Assembly (NCBI RefSeq): GCF_009905215.1
Contig: NZ_CP047593.1
Span: 1,802,900-1,866,899 of the forward strand
DNA from: Tichowtungia aerotolerans
GTDB taxonomy: Bacteria > Verrucomicrobiota > Kiritimatiellia > Kiritimatiellales > Tichowtungiaceae
Reading direction: 5' to 3'
Length of the DNA stretch: 64,000 nt
In this document: piece by piece, positions 42,278-52,900 of the stretch
Numbering within the stretch: position 1 is the stretch's first letter
Layout: each line of letters starts with the position of its first letter
Translations under genes and position numbers: made by a program
The notes under the pieces: model-generated
The model's input: only the letters and a program-made list of their open reading frames with translations
What the model was told of the DNA's origin: nothing
Database searches by the model: none

Positions 42278-44518
42278 ATGAAAAAAATGATGGGGTTTGT
42301 TTTAACGCTGGCGCTGGCCGGCACGGCGGCGGCGCTGGACATTACGCAGGAAAAGGTGGCCGAAAAATCTGTGGCGGAACGCCCGCGGCTGGTGCTGCCT
42401 GCCGGCGGTTGGGATGTTGTGCGGCAGCGAGCCGAAACGAGCGCGCGGCATCGGGCGTGGTATGCCGATGTGAAGAAAAAGGCCGATCAGCTCGCCGCCG
42501 CCGAGGTGAAGATCGGGCGCAATACGCAGGACGACCTGATGACGCTGGCGCTGGTTTGTCGCATCGAGGGCGACAAAAAATATCTGGCCAAAGTGGAGGA
42601 GATCCTGCCGGCGGCCTATGTGAAAAAGATGTGGAGCAAGGGCTGGAAGCTGGATCAGGCGATGGTGTCGGTCGGCGTGGCCGTGGCCTACGACTGGCTG
42701 TATGACGAGCTGCCGGACAGCCTGCGCCGCGCGACTGAGGAGAATCTGGGCAAAGTCAGTCTGCCGTGCTACCTCAAGAGTTTTGACAGCGACATCTGGT
42801 GGACCCGTGCCGAGCGCCCGGACAATGTCTACTACAACAACCATAACGGTGTTTGCAACGGCGCCGCGCTCGTGGTGGCTGCGGCGCTGCTCGACAGCAA
42901 GGAGTTTGCAGGGTCGGCGCAGGAGGTGGTGGCCAGGGCCCTGCCGTCCATCGAAAACGGCACGCTCAACGGCTTGCTGCCGGGCGGGGCGTGGGACGAG
43001 GGCTCGGGCTATTTCGGCTACGGCATGACCGGCATGACGCTCGGGCTGTCATCGGTGCAGAACAGCCTCGGCACGCTGTTCGGTTTGCTGGAGCATCCGG
43101 GGCTTGAAAAAACCGGCGCATATCTCGCTGCAACCACCGGGCCAGCCGGAACCTTCAACTACGGCGACGGCACGTCGCGCATCAACCCGGCCTACTGGAT
43201 GAGTTGGCTGGCCGGTGCCGTCGAAAGCGAAAAGCTGGCGTCTTCGTTCCGGCACATGCAGGGGCTGCAGGTTCATCAAGGATCGGTGCTGGGCCTCTGC
43301 TGGGATGATCCGGCGCAGAAGGGCAGCGAGATTGCTTTCCCGCCGGCCGCCGGGTTTGGGCGGATTGAGGTCGGTGCGCTCCGCCAGCGCTGGGACGATC
43401 CGCTGGCCGCATGGGTCGGCTTTAAGTTTGGACGCCCCTGGCAGAGTCACGCGCATTCGGACGTCGGGAGTTTTGTCTATGACTGGGGCGGTGTTCGCTG
43501 GGCCGTCGACGTGTCAACGCCGCCATACCTGAAGGACTTTTTCAGCTATGAAGATCAGCGCTACCATTTCTATGGAGCCAAGCCCGAAGGCCACAATACG
43601 CTGGTAATCAATCCGACGGACGCCTATCAGCAGATCATCGACAGCGACAGCCCGATCGTGCGGGTGGAAGACGGGTCGGCCGTCGGCGACATGACCCCGG
43701 CGTATGCTGCGCACGCAAAATCTGTGCGGCGGGAGTTCCGGCTGGATTCGGAGAGCGGCGAGCTGATTGTGAAGGATGAGCTGCGGCTGAAAAATCCATC
43801 CAAGGTCTGGTGGTTCATGCACACTGCGGCACAGGTTGAGTTGAAAGACGAGGGCCGCATCGCCGTATTGTCTTCCAACAACAAACAGGTCGAAGTTCGC
43901 GTCGAGGTTCTGGAAGGACAGCCACAGCCGCGGTTTGTTGCCGAGCCCGCTCGGCCGCTTCCGACCTCGCGTGTTGTCCGGGGCGAATATCCCAATGAGG
44001 GGAAAATCACGCGGCTTGCGCTGCAGTTTCCGGATGCGCAGGAGCTGACCTTCTGCGTCGCACTGCGGCCGCTCGATACGCCGGAACTCCGGATGGGTTC
44101 GGTTAAGGAAATTCCGCTGGCGGCAAAAAATGTTCGCGTGAGTGAAGGCGATGCTGCCGCCCTGCTGGATGGCGATAGGGCGACGGTTTGGTCCGCCAAC
44201 AGTTATATTGAACATAACGGAGACAAACAGTTTGTCTCCCAGTTTATCGATATTGAACTAGACGCACCCGTTGAGGTGTCGGCGGTGGGGCTTGGCTTCG
44301 ATACGGCGTTTCAGCGGCGCTACGATTTCAATATTTATGTTTCCAATGATGGCAAAACGTGGGAGCAGGTGTTTCACGGGCAAAGCGGAAAACAGAACGG
44401 CGAACAGCGGTTTCGTTTTGCGCCGCGCCAGACGCGCTTTGTCCGAATCGAAGGCCTCGGCAACGAGCGTTATCAAAACCGCTTTAACAGATTGAAACTT
44501 TACAGTTGCGGTGATTAG
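42278..44518 (+). CDS. Heparinase II/III-like lyase with C-terminal discoidin (F5/8 type C) domain
   Basis: A 746-residue exported protein. The signal peptide is MMGFVLTLALAGTAAALD. Residues ~30-350 form a helical toroid (VYYNNHNGVCNGAALV, with the Asn-His pair). Residues ~370-620 form the heparinase II/III beta domain with QSHAHSDVGSFVYDWGGVRW, a conserved phrase of the family. Residues ~625-746 form a discoidin-like domain (VWSANSYIEH ... VRIEGLGN) that probably binds the glycan. It eliminates at uronic acids; the substrate is not determinable by eye. It is downstream of the fucosidase in one operon. Confidence 0.85.
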   Translation: MKKMMGFVLTLALAGTAAALDITQEKVAEKSVAERPRLVLPAGGWDVVRQRAETSARHRAWYADVKKKADQLAAAEVKIGRNTQDDLMTLALVCRIEGDKKYLAKVEEILPAAYVKKMWSKGWKLDQAMVSVGVAVAYDWLYDELPDSLRRATEENLGKVSLPCYLKSFDSDIWWTRAERPDNVYYNNHNGVCNGAALVVAAALLDSKEFAGSAQEVVARALPSIENGTLNGLLPGGAWDEGSGYFGYGMTGMTLGLSSVQNSLGTLFGLLEHPGLEKTGAYLAATTGPAGTFNYGDGTSRINPAYWMSWLAGAVESEKLASSFRHMQGLQVHQGSVLGLCWDDPAQKGSEIAFPPAAGFGRIEVGALRQRWDDPLAAWVGFKFGRPWQSHAHSDVGSFVYDWGGVRWAVDVSTPPYLKDFFSYEDQRYHFYGAKPEGHNTLVINPTDAYQQIIDSDSPIVRVEDGSAVGDMTPAYAAHAKSVRREFRLDSESGELIVKDELRLKNPSKVWWFMHTAAQVELKDEGRIAVLSSNNKQVEVRVEVLEGQPQPRFVAEPARPLPTSRVVRGEYPNEGKITRLALQFPDAQELTFCVALRPLDTPELRMGSVKEIPLAAKNVRVSEGDAAALLDGDRATVWSANSYIEHNGDKQFVSQFIDIELDAPVEVSAVGLGFDTAFQRRYDFNIYVSNDGKTWEQVFHGQSGKQNGEQRFRFAPRQTRFVRIEGLGNERYQNRFNRLKLYSCGD

Positions 44519-44548
44519 CCGCGCAAAGGCCCGAGCATTTGTGGCAGG
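44519..44548. repeat. Intergenic repeat unit, copy 1
   Basis: Starts CCGCGCAAAGGCCCGAGCAT. It matches 62497-62526 at about 25 of 30 positions and directly follows the lyase stop. Confidence 0.55.
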
Positions 44549-44567
44549 ACCGGCCTCCGACCCTGCA

Positions 44568-44978
44568 CTATTTTATCGAGGGCATGGTTTCAAAAGAGGG
44601 AATGTCTTTGGGAAGCCAGTCCTTGTGATCTCTCCAGTAAATGTTGGCCTTGGGAGAAAAGTCGAATTCGTTATCAATCGTTCCGGCGCGAAGATACAAA
44701 ATGCCGGGGCTGTTTTCTGCTTTTGAAAATATCGGTGTTCCGCAATTCGAACAGAAGTTTCGATGGATAGGTTTTCCGCTGTCTCCACGGGATACATAGG
44801 AGGTGAGGGTGTTTCCTTTGAGAGCAAACGTCGGTTCTGATACGCCGACGATTGCGGAGAACATGGAGCCACTCGTTTTTTTACACGACTTGCAGTGACA
44901 GTTGGCCATGAACAGAGGTTCTGTTGATACGCTGTATTTAATGTTTCCACATAGGCATGATCCAGTGATTCTGCTCAT
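44568..44978 (-). CDS. GFA-family zinc-binding protein
   Basis: A 136-residue member of the glutathione-dependent formaldehyde-activating (GFA/CENP-V) fold. The zinc cysteines are in GSCLCGNIKYSV, CHCKSCKKTSG and FCSNCGTPIF. The length is normal. Most members are not true formaldehyde enzymes, so the function is open. It stands alone and opposite to the catabolic genes. Confidence 0.88.
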   Translation of the reverse strand: MSRITGSCLCGNIKYSVSTEPLFMANCHCKSCKKTSGSMFSAIVGVSEPTFALKGNTLTSYVSRGDSGKPIHRNFCSNCGTPIFSKAENSPGILYLRAGTIDNEFDFSPKANIYWRDHKDWLPKDIPSFETMPSIK

Positions 44979-45173
44979 TACAATATTCTCTATCTTGGTT
45001 GTATTTTGTTAGTAAAGAACGTTTTCCATTTGTGGAAGACGAGGTCGTTTCGCAATCACTCCCTGATTGACAACATTGTTTTCATAAGTCATGCATGTTA
45101 GTCAACGTCTTGTTTTTTGTAAATATTCTTTTTCGAAAGTGGACTGTGTTGGGAAAGGACGTTGGCGTCATAT

Positions 45174-45260
45174 CCGGCGAATGCCCGGTCGGGGACCGGG
45201 CCTGCAAAACTATTGCAGTCGGTGTAGCTGTCGGCCAGGTGTCTCACCCGGCGAAGTCGT
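45174..45260. repeat. GC-rich intergenic repeat, copy A
   Basis: Contains the perfect hairpin GCCCGGTC GGG GACCGGGC (45183-45201) followed by CTGCAA, and ends CCCGGCGAAGTCGT. Confidence 0.6.
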
Positions 45261-45400
45261 TTTTGCGTATTTTGCAGGAAAAAGTTCGATGTGGAGTGAC
45301 CGCAAAAATGCGCGAAAGAGTCGCGAGAATTGAGGATTCAGGAGCGTTTAAAGAAGAAGCCCCACGTAAGGAAGACGTTTTAAACGATTCGTGATCATTT

Positions 45401-45468
45401 CGGGTGAGCACCCGGTCGGGGAACGGGCCTGCAACTGTAGGCCGGGGGCCCTCTCCCGGCGAAGTCAT
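45401..45468. repeat. GC-rich intergenic repeat, copy B
   Basis: Same order of elements as copy A: CCCGGTCGGGGAACGGGCCT, then GCAA, ending CCCGGCGAAGTCAT. The middle is shorter and the hairpin is imperfect. Confidence 0.6.
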
Positions 45469-45492
45469 GTAGAGGCATTACGGCCAAGTTGG

Positions 45493-45517
45493 TGGGGCAG
45501 GCGAAATGCCTGCCCCA
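45493..45517. repeat. Perfect 10-bp hairpin
   Basis: TGGGGCAGGC GAAAT GCCTGCCCCA, 16 bases beyond the stop of the large PL8-like gene. It may help terminate that gene but lacks a T run in its direction. The GGCAGGC/GCCTGCC core resembles the hairpin repeats near 62.5 kb. Confidence 0.6.
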
Positions 45518-45532
45518 TATTATATTATTTCG

Positions 45533-48500
45533 TTACTGGGCGGACTCGATTTCGAGTTTGATGAACTGTTTTTCTGTTCCGGCGGGAACGGTGTGGCGCA
45601 GGGTGGTTTCGACGCAGTTGCCGCCGCGGTCGATGACGGAAATCACGCCGGGTTTTTCAAAGAGGCTTTGGCGGGCATTGACGTATGGCGGGGAGACAAC
45701 GAGGAGCTCTGCCCACTCGGATGTCAGCTCCGGCGCGCTTTTGACTGTCAGACGCAGCCCTTCGTTTTTGGACACGCCGTTGTTGAATGTGAAGGTGTAG
45801 TCCATGCTGTTGGCGTTCGTCGTGGCGGCGCGGATGGTGGGGCGCAGCTCGCCGCTGGCGGTCAGCGGGCTCTGGCCGAGGCCGTATTCGAAATGGTTGC
45901 TGAGGCCGTCGCCGTCATAGTCCGCTTCCGGCCCGCCGATGCTGGCGGGCTGGCCGGCGCCGCCTTCGTACTGCGCTTTCCACGCCGAATAGGTTTCCCC
46001 GGAGGAGAGGGTCATTTCAATGCTCTTGCCTTCCGTGCAGTCAAATTCCAGGACGGTTGCCTCGGAGGAGGTTGAGATGACGCGCGCGTTGTCGGGAACG
46101 GCCTGCGCATTCCAGGAGCCGCGCAGGGTGACCTGGACTTTGGAGACCGGACTTTCGTTTGCCAGATCGCCGCTGGGGATGGACCACACGTGGTGCGGCG
46201 AGCTGGCGGTTAAACGGAGGTCGGGGTCGCACACGCTGATGGTGAGCGCATCGCCTGTTTCGCGGGTCATGGCCAGGCACGGTTTGTCGGCCGCCGCCAG
46301 CGGGCCGTGCGCGACGGCGCCGGCGTTGAAGAGGGCGTAGGCGGTGGTTGTGGCGGCGGGATCGCCGGTGTATTCGACGATGTGCGCGGCGGCCGCGCGT
46401 TCCAGTACGCGGTAGGTCGGCGCTGCGGCGAAGGTCTGCATGGCTGCGGCGGTTGTGTCGACGAGGATTGCGTAGTGGTATTCGCCGGCGGCGTTCCCGT
46501 TGTATCCCGGCGAGGTGCCGTGGTCGATCCAGGCGGTCGCAAAGTCGCCCGTGGTGTCTTCCGTATTGCGGTTGTTGCGGGACAGCTGGGTCGTCCGGGA
46601 AATGTGCAGCGGCTGGTTTTCGGGAACATAGTAGCCGTTGGAGGCGGCATCGATCAGCCAGTGCGGCGCGGAGGTGTCCGCGGCCTGTTCCAGCGGGAAG
46701 GCGGTGGCGGCGGTTCCGTCGATGACGGTGGGTGTCGCCGGCGTCGCGAGATGGGTTTGGAACAGGGTGGTCGCGGTCGGATAGCTCGCATCCGTATTGG
46801 CAATGCCGCGGCCGAGGGCGACGATCAGGTCGTCAAAGAAGAAGAGGGTGGTGCGGCCCTGCACATTGCGGTCGCGCCACGGGTAGTCGTCGAGTTCCAT
46901 CACAAACGCGCCGTCCCGGTTTTCCAGGCTCAGGCCGCCGGTGAAGCGCTTTTTCATCAGCACGTTTTCGTCCCAGCTCTTTTTGACCAGCAGGGAGGCG
47001 GGCAGGGTGATGGCGGTGGTGCCGGGAATCCGGTTCCAATCCCAGCCGTCTTCGACCACGCCGCTGGCTTCGCGCGTGACCGGATTGCCCTGGTTGAAAA
47101 TCTGGATGCCGCCGTGGCCGAGGTAACGGCCGAACTCATTTTCATGGTAATAGTGTTCGGTGGAGGCGCTGTACTGGCTCATGCCTTTGACGCTGACCAT
47201 CCAGTTGTCGCGGCGGTGGACGGAGAGCAGGCTGTAGTTGTGCGCCCAGTGGCCGGAAGGCGGGGCCTCGGCCGGCGTGCTGAGCGCGGCGGTCTGTTCC
47301 ATCAGTTCGACGGCTCCCAGCGTGTTCATGTACATAATCGTCGGCTCGACGTCGGCAATATGTTCGTTGACCGGGCTGGAGGCGGGTTCCCACAGGCGTT
47401 TGAGCACGCCGGCCATTTCAACGTCGACGGCCGCGCCGGTTTCCGGGTTCCCGGACAGGGCCATGTAGGCGAACGACGGCATGATCTCGAGCAGGATTTG
47501 GTTGTTGAACGGGAAGCGTCCGCAGACGCCCATCGGGACGTCGTACTGGTTGCACATGTTCCGCAGTGTGAGCAGAACGTTACGCAGGTTCTTTTGAGAG
47601 TTGTCCGAAAGAGCAAACGGCGTGTCGTGCAGGAAATAGTTGACCAGCGCCGAGAGGTGGAACGCCTGCGGGGCATAGGCACCGGAGTACGGAATGTAGT
47701 GATGGAAGCCGGTGTAATCCGGCTTGATCGTGCCCATCCAGCCGTGCGCAATGGACAGCCCGTTGTTCTGCCAGAGCAGCAGCCGGCTCATGTCGCGGAC
47801 CTTGGCTTTGAGCTGTTCCTCGGTCGCGTCGTTCATCAGGAGAACGGCGATCAGCCGGTTCAGGTAGATGCTGCGCAGTTCGTCGGCGCTGGCGCCGGTC
47901 CGTTCGGGATCGGTGTAGATTTTTCCCAGGTTGGAATACCAGCGGATGGCGTTGCGCTCGCGTTCCAGCCGGCCGGTCGCCCGCAGCTCGTCGCGCATCA
48001 GTACGACGGCGTTCATGTAGCCGGAGGTGCGCAGCGGTTCGAAATTCATCGATCCCATGGCGCTGCCCTCGTGCCAGCCCTGGTCGTGGCAGTGGTCGAG
48101 CAGGTCGAAAAACTTCTGTTTGGAGGCGTCGGAGCCGTTGAGTTTGCAGTCCATGGCCAGCGGAATCATGATCTTCTGGAAAACGTCCCGCCCGATATCC
48201 GGCGAGCCGCCGTTTTCTTTTGTGAACAGCGGGGTGCCGGTGATGGTTCCGTTTGCCCGCTGGATGTTCAGCGCGGCGTAGTTGTTCAGTCCGTCCTGGA
48301 TATACCGCTGGAGCGCCTGGTGGCGCGAGCCGATGGGATCGAGCATGCCCCAGGTGATGTCGTCCATGTTGAAATAGGGGCCGGTTCCGGCGGTGACTAA
48401 AAAGCCGCCGCCGTCGATGATGCCGCCGACTCGGTCGGCGAATGATCCCGGAGTTCCTGTGATCGTGAGGGCGGTATCATCGCCGCTGTCGAGGGCGTTG

Positions 48501-49726
48501 AGCATTCCATTGTTGGCCGTGCTCAGCGGGGTCCACGAAACGCTATGGACGTCAAGGTGGCCGTTGAGGGAGAGCAGGTCGAGGCTGTCCGAGGCATACC
48601 ATGCGGAGTCGGCGGCGGAGCGGACGAGGAAACGCATCTGGATTCCGGAAAAGGAGCCGAGGGTTGAAAACTGAATAAAGTCGACGGTCTGCTGTGTCGC
48701 GTTGGCCGGCGGCTGACTGCCGGAGGCGTCGAAGATGGTGTAGGCGTAGCTTCCGGCGGTTGCGGCCCCCTTGCGCCAGCGCAGCGATCCGGTGTCTTTG
48801 AGCTGGATGTTGTCGGACGAGCCGGCGTTGAAGCCGCCCCAGCGGTAGCCGGTGTCCTGGCTGGTCTGGACGGTTTCGTTGCCGTTGCCGGCCTTATCAA
48901 TTGTTTGGCTGGTGCCGGAGATCGTGAACGATTCGGCGATGCTGGGTTTCGGCGCAATGGCGGTGCCCAGGTTCCAGCGGTCAAAGCGGTCGAGGATGGC
49001 GGCAAAGGCATCCCGCTCGGCCTGGCCGGCGCTCGCCGGCAGGGCGGTCGGCGGGGTTTGGCTCCATGCGTAGGAGCTGAGCCAGAGGCTGCCGGACGGT
49101 TCGTTGACAAACGGCTGCTGATAATCGCGCTGGCGCGAGCTGATGATGCTTTCCTTGAACTCGATGCGGTCGAAAAAGAGCGTTCCGGCCTGGCTGGCGG
49201 CGGGGGCTTCGATCTGCATCATTTCCAGCGTGCCGCTTCCGGAGTAGCCGGGAACCGCGGCGTCTTCCGTGAATTTTACGAGGACGGCGCGCCAGCCGGT
49301 AAAGTTGAGGCCGAATTCAAAGGTGTAGCGGGGATTGCCGGCGGCCAGTTCGGCGGCCGAACCGAAACGGAAGCTCAGGGTTTCATCGGATGCGGCATCG
49401 TTATAAATCCAGCCGCTGATCCCGCCCCCCGCGACGCTGCCCGCGGCGGCCAGTCCCGCCGGGTTGTTTGCGGTGAGAACGGCCGCGCTGTCGGTGCGGT
49501 TCCACTGCAGCGAGCGGGTTCCGTCCTTGAAATGAAGGGCGCTCGTTTCGAGCGTTGCACCGGGGCCGGTCGTCCAGGTTGCCGGGACCGTGCTCTCCTC
49601 AAAACTTTGTATCTGTCCGAATGCGAAGAGCGGGCAGAAGATCAGCAGACCTATATTTACGTGAAGGATATTTGAAATACTTTTCAGTTTATACGTTGTT
49701 CGCAGCTTTAATGTTTGAGTCATCAA
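45533..49726 (-). CDS. Large secreted PL8-like lyase (chondroitinase/hyaluronidase type) with shared C-terminal module
   Basis: A 1397-residue exported protein. After the signal peptide, residues ~30-190 resemble the N-terminal lyase domain of chondroitin ABC lyases (FGLNFTGWRAVLVKF). Residues ~190-420 include a lectin-like insert. Residues ~430-760 form the helical catalytic domain, with GTIKPDYTGFHHYIPYSGAY (probable catalytic His and Tyr) and MGVCGRFPFNN (Arg). PL8 beta-sandwich domains follow (SVHRRDNWMVSVKGMSQYS). The last ~150 residues are the shared module (DYDGDGLSNHFEYGLG ... FIKLEIESAQ). It cleaves uronic-acid-containing glycans by elimination. It is divergent from a second PL8-like gene. 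Confidence 0.83.
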   Translation of the reverse strand: MMTQTLKLRTTYKLKSISNILHVNIGLLIFCPLFAFGQIQSFEESTVPATWTTGPGATLETSALHFKDGTRSLQWNRTDSAAVLTANNPAGLAAAGSVAGGGISGWIYNDAASDETLSFRFGSAAELAAGNPRYTFEFGLNFTGWRAVLVKFTEDAAVPGYSGSGTLEMMQIEAPAASQAGTLFFDRIEFKESIISSRQRDYQQPFVNEPSGSLWLSSYAWSQTPPTALPASAGQAERDAFAAILDRFDRWNLGTAIAPKPSIAESFTISGTSQTIDKAGNGNETVQTSQDTGYRWGGFNAGSSDNIQLKDTGSLRWRKGAATAGSYAYTIFDASGSQPPANATQQTVDFIQFSTLGSFSGIQMRFLVRSAADSAWYASDSLDLLSLNGHLDVHSVSWTPLSTANNGMLNALDSGDDTALTITGTPGSFADRVGGIIDGGGFLVTAGTGPYFNMDDITWGMLDPIGSRHQALQRYIQDGLNNYAALNIQRANGTITGTPLFTKENGGSPDIGRDVFQKIMIPLAMDCKLNGSDASKQKFFDLLDHCHDQGWHEGSAMGSMNFEPLRTSGYMNAVVLMRDELRATGRLERERNAIRWYSNLGKIYTDPERTGASADELRSIYLNRLIAVLLMNDATEEQLKAKVRDMSRLLLWQNNGLSIAHGWMGTIKPDYTGFHHYIPYSGAYAPQAFHLSALVNYFLHDTPFALSDNSQKNLRNVLLTLRNMCNQYDVPMGVCGRFPFNNQILLEIMPSFAYMALSGNPETGAAVDVEMAGVLKRLWEPASSPVNEHIADVEPTIMYMNTLGAVELMEQTAALSTPAEAPPSGHWAHNYSLLSVHRRDNWMVSVKGMSQYSASTEHYYHENEFGRYLGHGGIQIFNQGNPVTREASGVVEDGWDWNRIPGTTAITLPASLLVKKSWDENVLMKKRFTGGLSLENRDGAFVMELDDYPWRDRNVQGRTTLFFFDDLIVALGRGIANTDASYPTATTLFQTHLATPATPTVIDGTAATAFPLEQAADTSAPHWLIDAASNGYYVPENQPLHISRTTQLSRNNRNTEDTTGDFATAWIDHGTSPGYNGNAAGEYHYAILVDTTAAAMQTFAAAPTYRVLERAAAAHIVEYTGDPAATTTAYALFNAGAVAHGPLAAADKPCLAMTRETGDALTISVCDPDLRLTASSPHHVWSIPSGDLANESPVSKVQVTLRGSWNAQAVPDNARVISTSSEATVLEFDCTEGKSIEMTLSSGETYSAWKAQYEGGAGQPASIGGPEADYDGDGLSNHFEYGLGQSPLTASGELRPTIRAATTNANSMDYTFTFNNGVSKNEGLRLTVKSAPELTSEWAELLVVSPPYVNARQSLFEKPGVISVIDRGGNCVETTLRHTVPAGTEKQFIKLEIESAQ

Positions 49727-49991
49727 TTCACCTTCATTGTTAAGAACGGGGATTCCCTTGGCTTCACTTTAATTTGATCAAATCAAACTCCTGCGCGCGG
49801 GAGAGATCAACGGGCTTGCAGGTTTAACCGATTACTAAAGGGTTTTTTTTGAAAGAGGGGCTTTTGCGGCGGGGATGCGTTTACGGTTTAACCGGATAGG
49901 ATCCCAATAAAACGCCTGTCTTGTTCATCTATCGTTTAAATTATGAGTTGGAAAAGCGGTATTAGACTGAAACCTGAAGGGCGTTGTTATA
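49727..49991. promoter_or_regulatory. Divergent promoter region of two PL8-like genes
   Basis: 265 bases, AT-rich in parts. GTTTACGGTTTAACC (49879-49893) is a variant of the operator found at 38761, 53634 and 55574, and GGTTTAACCGATTACTAAAG (about 49821-49840) holds a further half-site. GAAGGTG lies before the minus-strand start. Confidence 0.5.
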
Positions 49992-52900
49992 ATGAGCAAA
50001 GCAGGGTTGGTAATTATAGCGGGTCTCGTATTTTGTTTTTGTTCGGGTGCTTTTTCGGCACTGACAACGAATGAGATCAATGCGGCGCATGCGCAGATCA
50101 AGGCGCGTTACCTGCAGTTTCTGAAAGGAACGCCGAGTTCATTTGACGGACCGCTGGGCACAGAGATTGCGAACCGGTTTGTCGGCCGGGTTGACCTGCG
50201 GGTGCGGCAGGCGCAGGCGTTTGATTTTTCTGCAGATGCCGATATTGTTTTTTCGCTCTTTCCGGAAGAGGTGGGGTTTGAGGAGGAAAAAGAGATTTAC
50301 AGCGTATTCCTTCAAAGCTGGCTGCCGGGGCTGGCGCTGGCCTATACGGTGGATGCGCCGGGCAATTCATATTATCTCGACCCGGCGGTGAAGGATCTCT
50401 ATTTCCAAGCGCTGGAATATCTGTATGGCCGCGGGATTAAGAGCGGCATGACGTTTCATCGGAACGCGACGCGCCAGCTGAATAATCCGCCGCCGCCGGG
50501 CTGCGCGAATATTGTCGATATGGAGCTGCGCATGGGTTCGCTCTGCCAGTCGGTGCTGCTGATGGAGGAGTATGCGGCCGGCGAGTCGATTTTTGAAGAA
50601 ATGAGGGCACTGGTCGAATTCCTCGAAATGCTGGGATATACGTCGGGGCATGTGGAATATTGGATTCCATATAACCCGCCGCCCGGGCTGGACCATCTGG
50701 TGCAGTCGGATGCCATGCAGATTTATCCGGATGTGACTTTTGTTTCTGCAATGCTCAAGACCAATGTAACTGACCGGCACAACGCGCTGCTGGATGCGCA
50801 GAATGTATTTACCGATTCGCTTAAAATCGTTCCCGGCTGGGCGGATACGATCAAGCCGGACTTTACCGGTTTTCATCACCGCGGGATCTATGGCAACTCC
50901 TATACCGGCGGCTTCCTTCCGCAGGCGGCGTTCGGCGTGTATGCCCTGCAGGGAACGCCGTATGCGGTGGATGCGAATTCGGTTTCGAACCTGCGCGAGC
51001 TGGCGCTGACGTATCGCCTGTACTGCCAGAAGTTCGGAATGCCGTTTGGAATTCGCGGCCGTTTCCCTGAACAGACGAACCTGATCCGGGAAGATGCGTT
51101 CGGCACCTATGTGTTGTTCGCCTCTTCGCTTGGAATTAATGACGAGTCAATGCATTCGCTCTTTAAGCGACTATGGGACGTTACGGATGTGAACGTCGGG
51201 TTTGTCTTTGACGGCGGGCGCGGAAAGATTCTGCGTGGATTGTACCTTTCCAACATGCTGAAGGAGCTGGATGCATTGACCGCTTTGCCGGAAGACAACC
51301 CCGAGGGATTCTGGATGAAGCCGTACGGCGGGCTGGCGATTCATCGGCGCGACAACTGGATGGCGGCGGTGAAAGGATACGGCAAGTATGTTTGGGATTA
51401 TGAAACCGGCGGCGGACAGAATGAGTACGGCCAATATCTCAGTCACGGAATGCTGACTATTTTTAATGGGACGTCAGAATATACCGATAAGGACAGTGGA
51501 TATGATCTTTCCAAAGGCTGGGACTGGTACCGTCAGCCCGGAACAACCGCCGTGCGTTTTCCGCTGACGGCAAAACAGACGGACACCCATCGCACGTTCA
51601 GCCCTGAAACCTTCATGGGCGGCGTTTCCATGAATGGACAGAACGGAGTGTTTGGAATGATTCTCAACGATCCGGAATTCGGCGACGGCATTTCGATTAA
51701 TTTGAAGGCGCGCAAGAGTGTTTTCTTTTCCGATGATTTGATCGTGATGCTCGGCACCGGCATTTCCGGCGGGGATGGACAGAACCGCGTGGAGACCACG
51801 CTGTTCCAGAGCTGTCACACGTCCGTCGGCCAGACGATGAAGAAGGACGGCGAGGCGTTTGCCGACGGGTCCGAAACCGTTACGGCTTCCGGCAGCATGA
51901 CACTGGCGGATCCGTTTGGGAACGGCTATTACATCCCTGACGCGCAGGGGGTGAAGCTGTTTCAGGGCGTACAGAATTCATTTGACGACAACGGCAGCAC
52001 ACCGACCAGCGGGGAGTACTCGACGGTGGTGTTTGACCACGGCTTGTCTCCCGCGGCGGCGGAGTATGAAGCCGCCATTTTGGTCGGCGGCGGGGAAACC
52101 GTCGGCGCGCTGGCCGCTGCGCCGGCGGCTCGCTATCAGGTGCAGCGCAAGGATGACAGCGTGCATCAGGTTTATTTCCCTCAGGCGGATCAAACCGCAT
52201 ATGTGTTTTTCGATGCGGCTGCAAATGCCAGCAGTTTGGTTGAGAGAGTTGATACGCCCTGCCTGGTGATGACCGAACCGGTTTCCAACGGTTGGAAGGT
52301 TGCCGTGGCCAATCCGGATCTCGGGATTGTGGATGCCTCTCAGGAGATGACCTTTGACTGGATTAACGATGCCGATGAACGGCAGTACCTTCCCAGTACA
52401 GTGCAGCCGGTGGAGGTTCGGCTGCAAGGACTGTGGGAGCTGCGCGGAACGAACTCCGCAGTGTCCGTAACGAGCTATGCCGGCGGGGATACGCTTCTGC
52501 GATTTGATTGTGTCGACGGGGCTGAAGTGGCCGTGGAGGTGGCGGCGTTCGGCGAGGAGACGGCGGCGCTCGATTTCAGACAGATTGCTTTTGAAGATGA
52601 TTTTAACAGTTATGCTGCGGATGCGCCGGTTCCGGTTGATGGTCAATGGACCTCGGTCAGCTATTATGAGCCGTCCAATGTATTTGTTCATGTGCGGACA
52701 GATACCGGAAATGTTTTCGGGGAAGGTGCCGGTAATAAATATCTTGGCTGCCGCGATGCCGGAGGGCGCACATCAAATCTGTTGGCCCAGGATATTCTGG
52801 ATGCCGATGCGGTGCGCGTGAGCTTTGATTTTATGGAGCCGGACAACGAGCTGACCGGGGCGCTGTCGGTTCGGGTTGGTGTCAACAGCGTGAAGGTTGC

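Larger units (their letters stand above)
44979..45532. other. Long intergenic region with hairpin repeats
   Basis: About 550 bases without a convincing gene. It contains two related GC-rich repeat units (45174-45260 and 45401-45468) and a perfect hairpin (45493-45517). Plus-strand openings here (for example from 45095) run through the repeats and have no recognisable domain. TTTTCCATTTGTGGAAG near 45022 resembles a degenerate dispersed palindrome. Confidence 0.5.

Noticed and set aside
45095-45394. 99-codon plus-strand opening
   Set aside because: Runs through the GC-rich repeat unit and shows no domain; the repeat explains the open frame.
45174-45468. CRISPR array
   Set aside because: Only two imperfect units about 140 bases apart and no cas genes.
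46307-48400. 697-codon opening opposite the large PL8-like gene
   Set aside because: Antisense shadow with low-complexity V/G/R/A composition; the PL8 motifs lie on the other strand.
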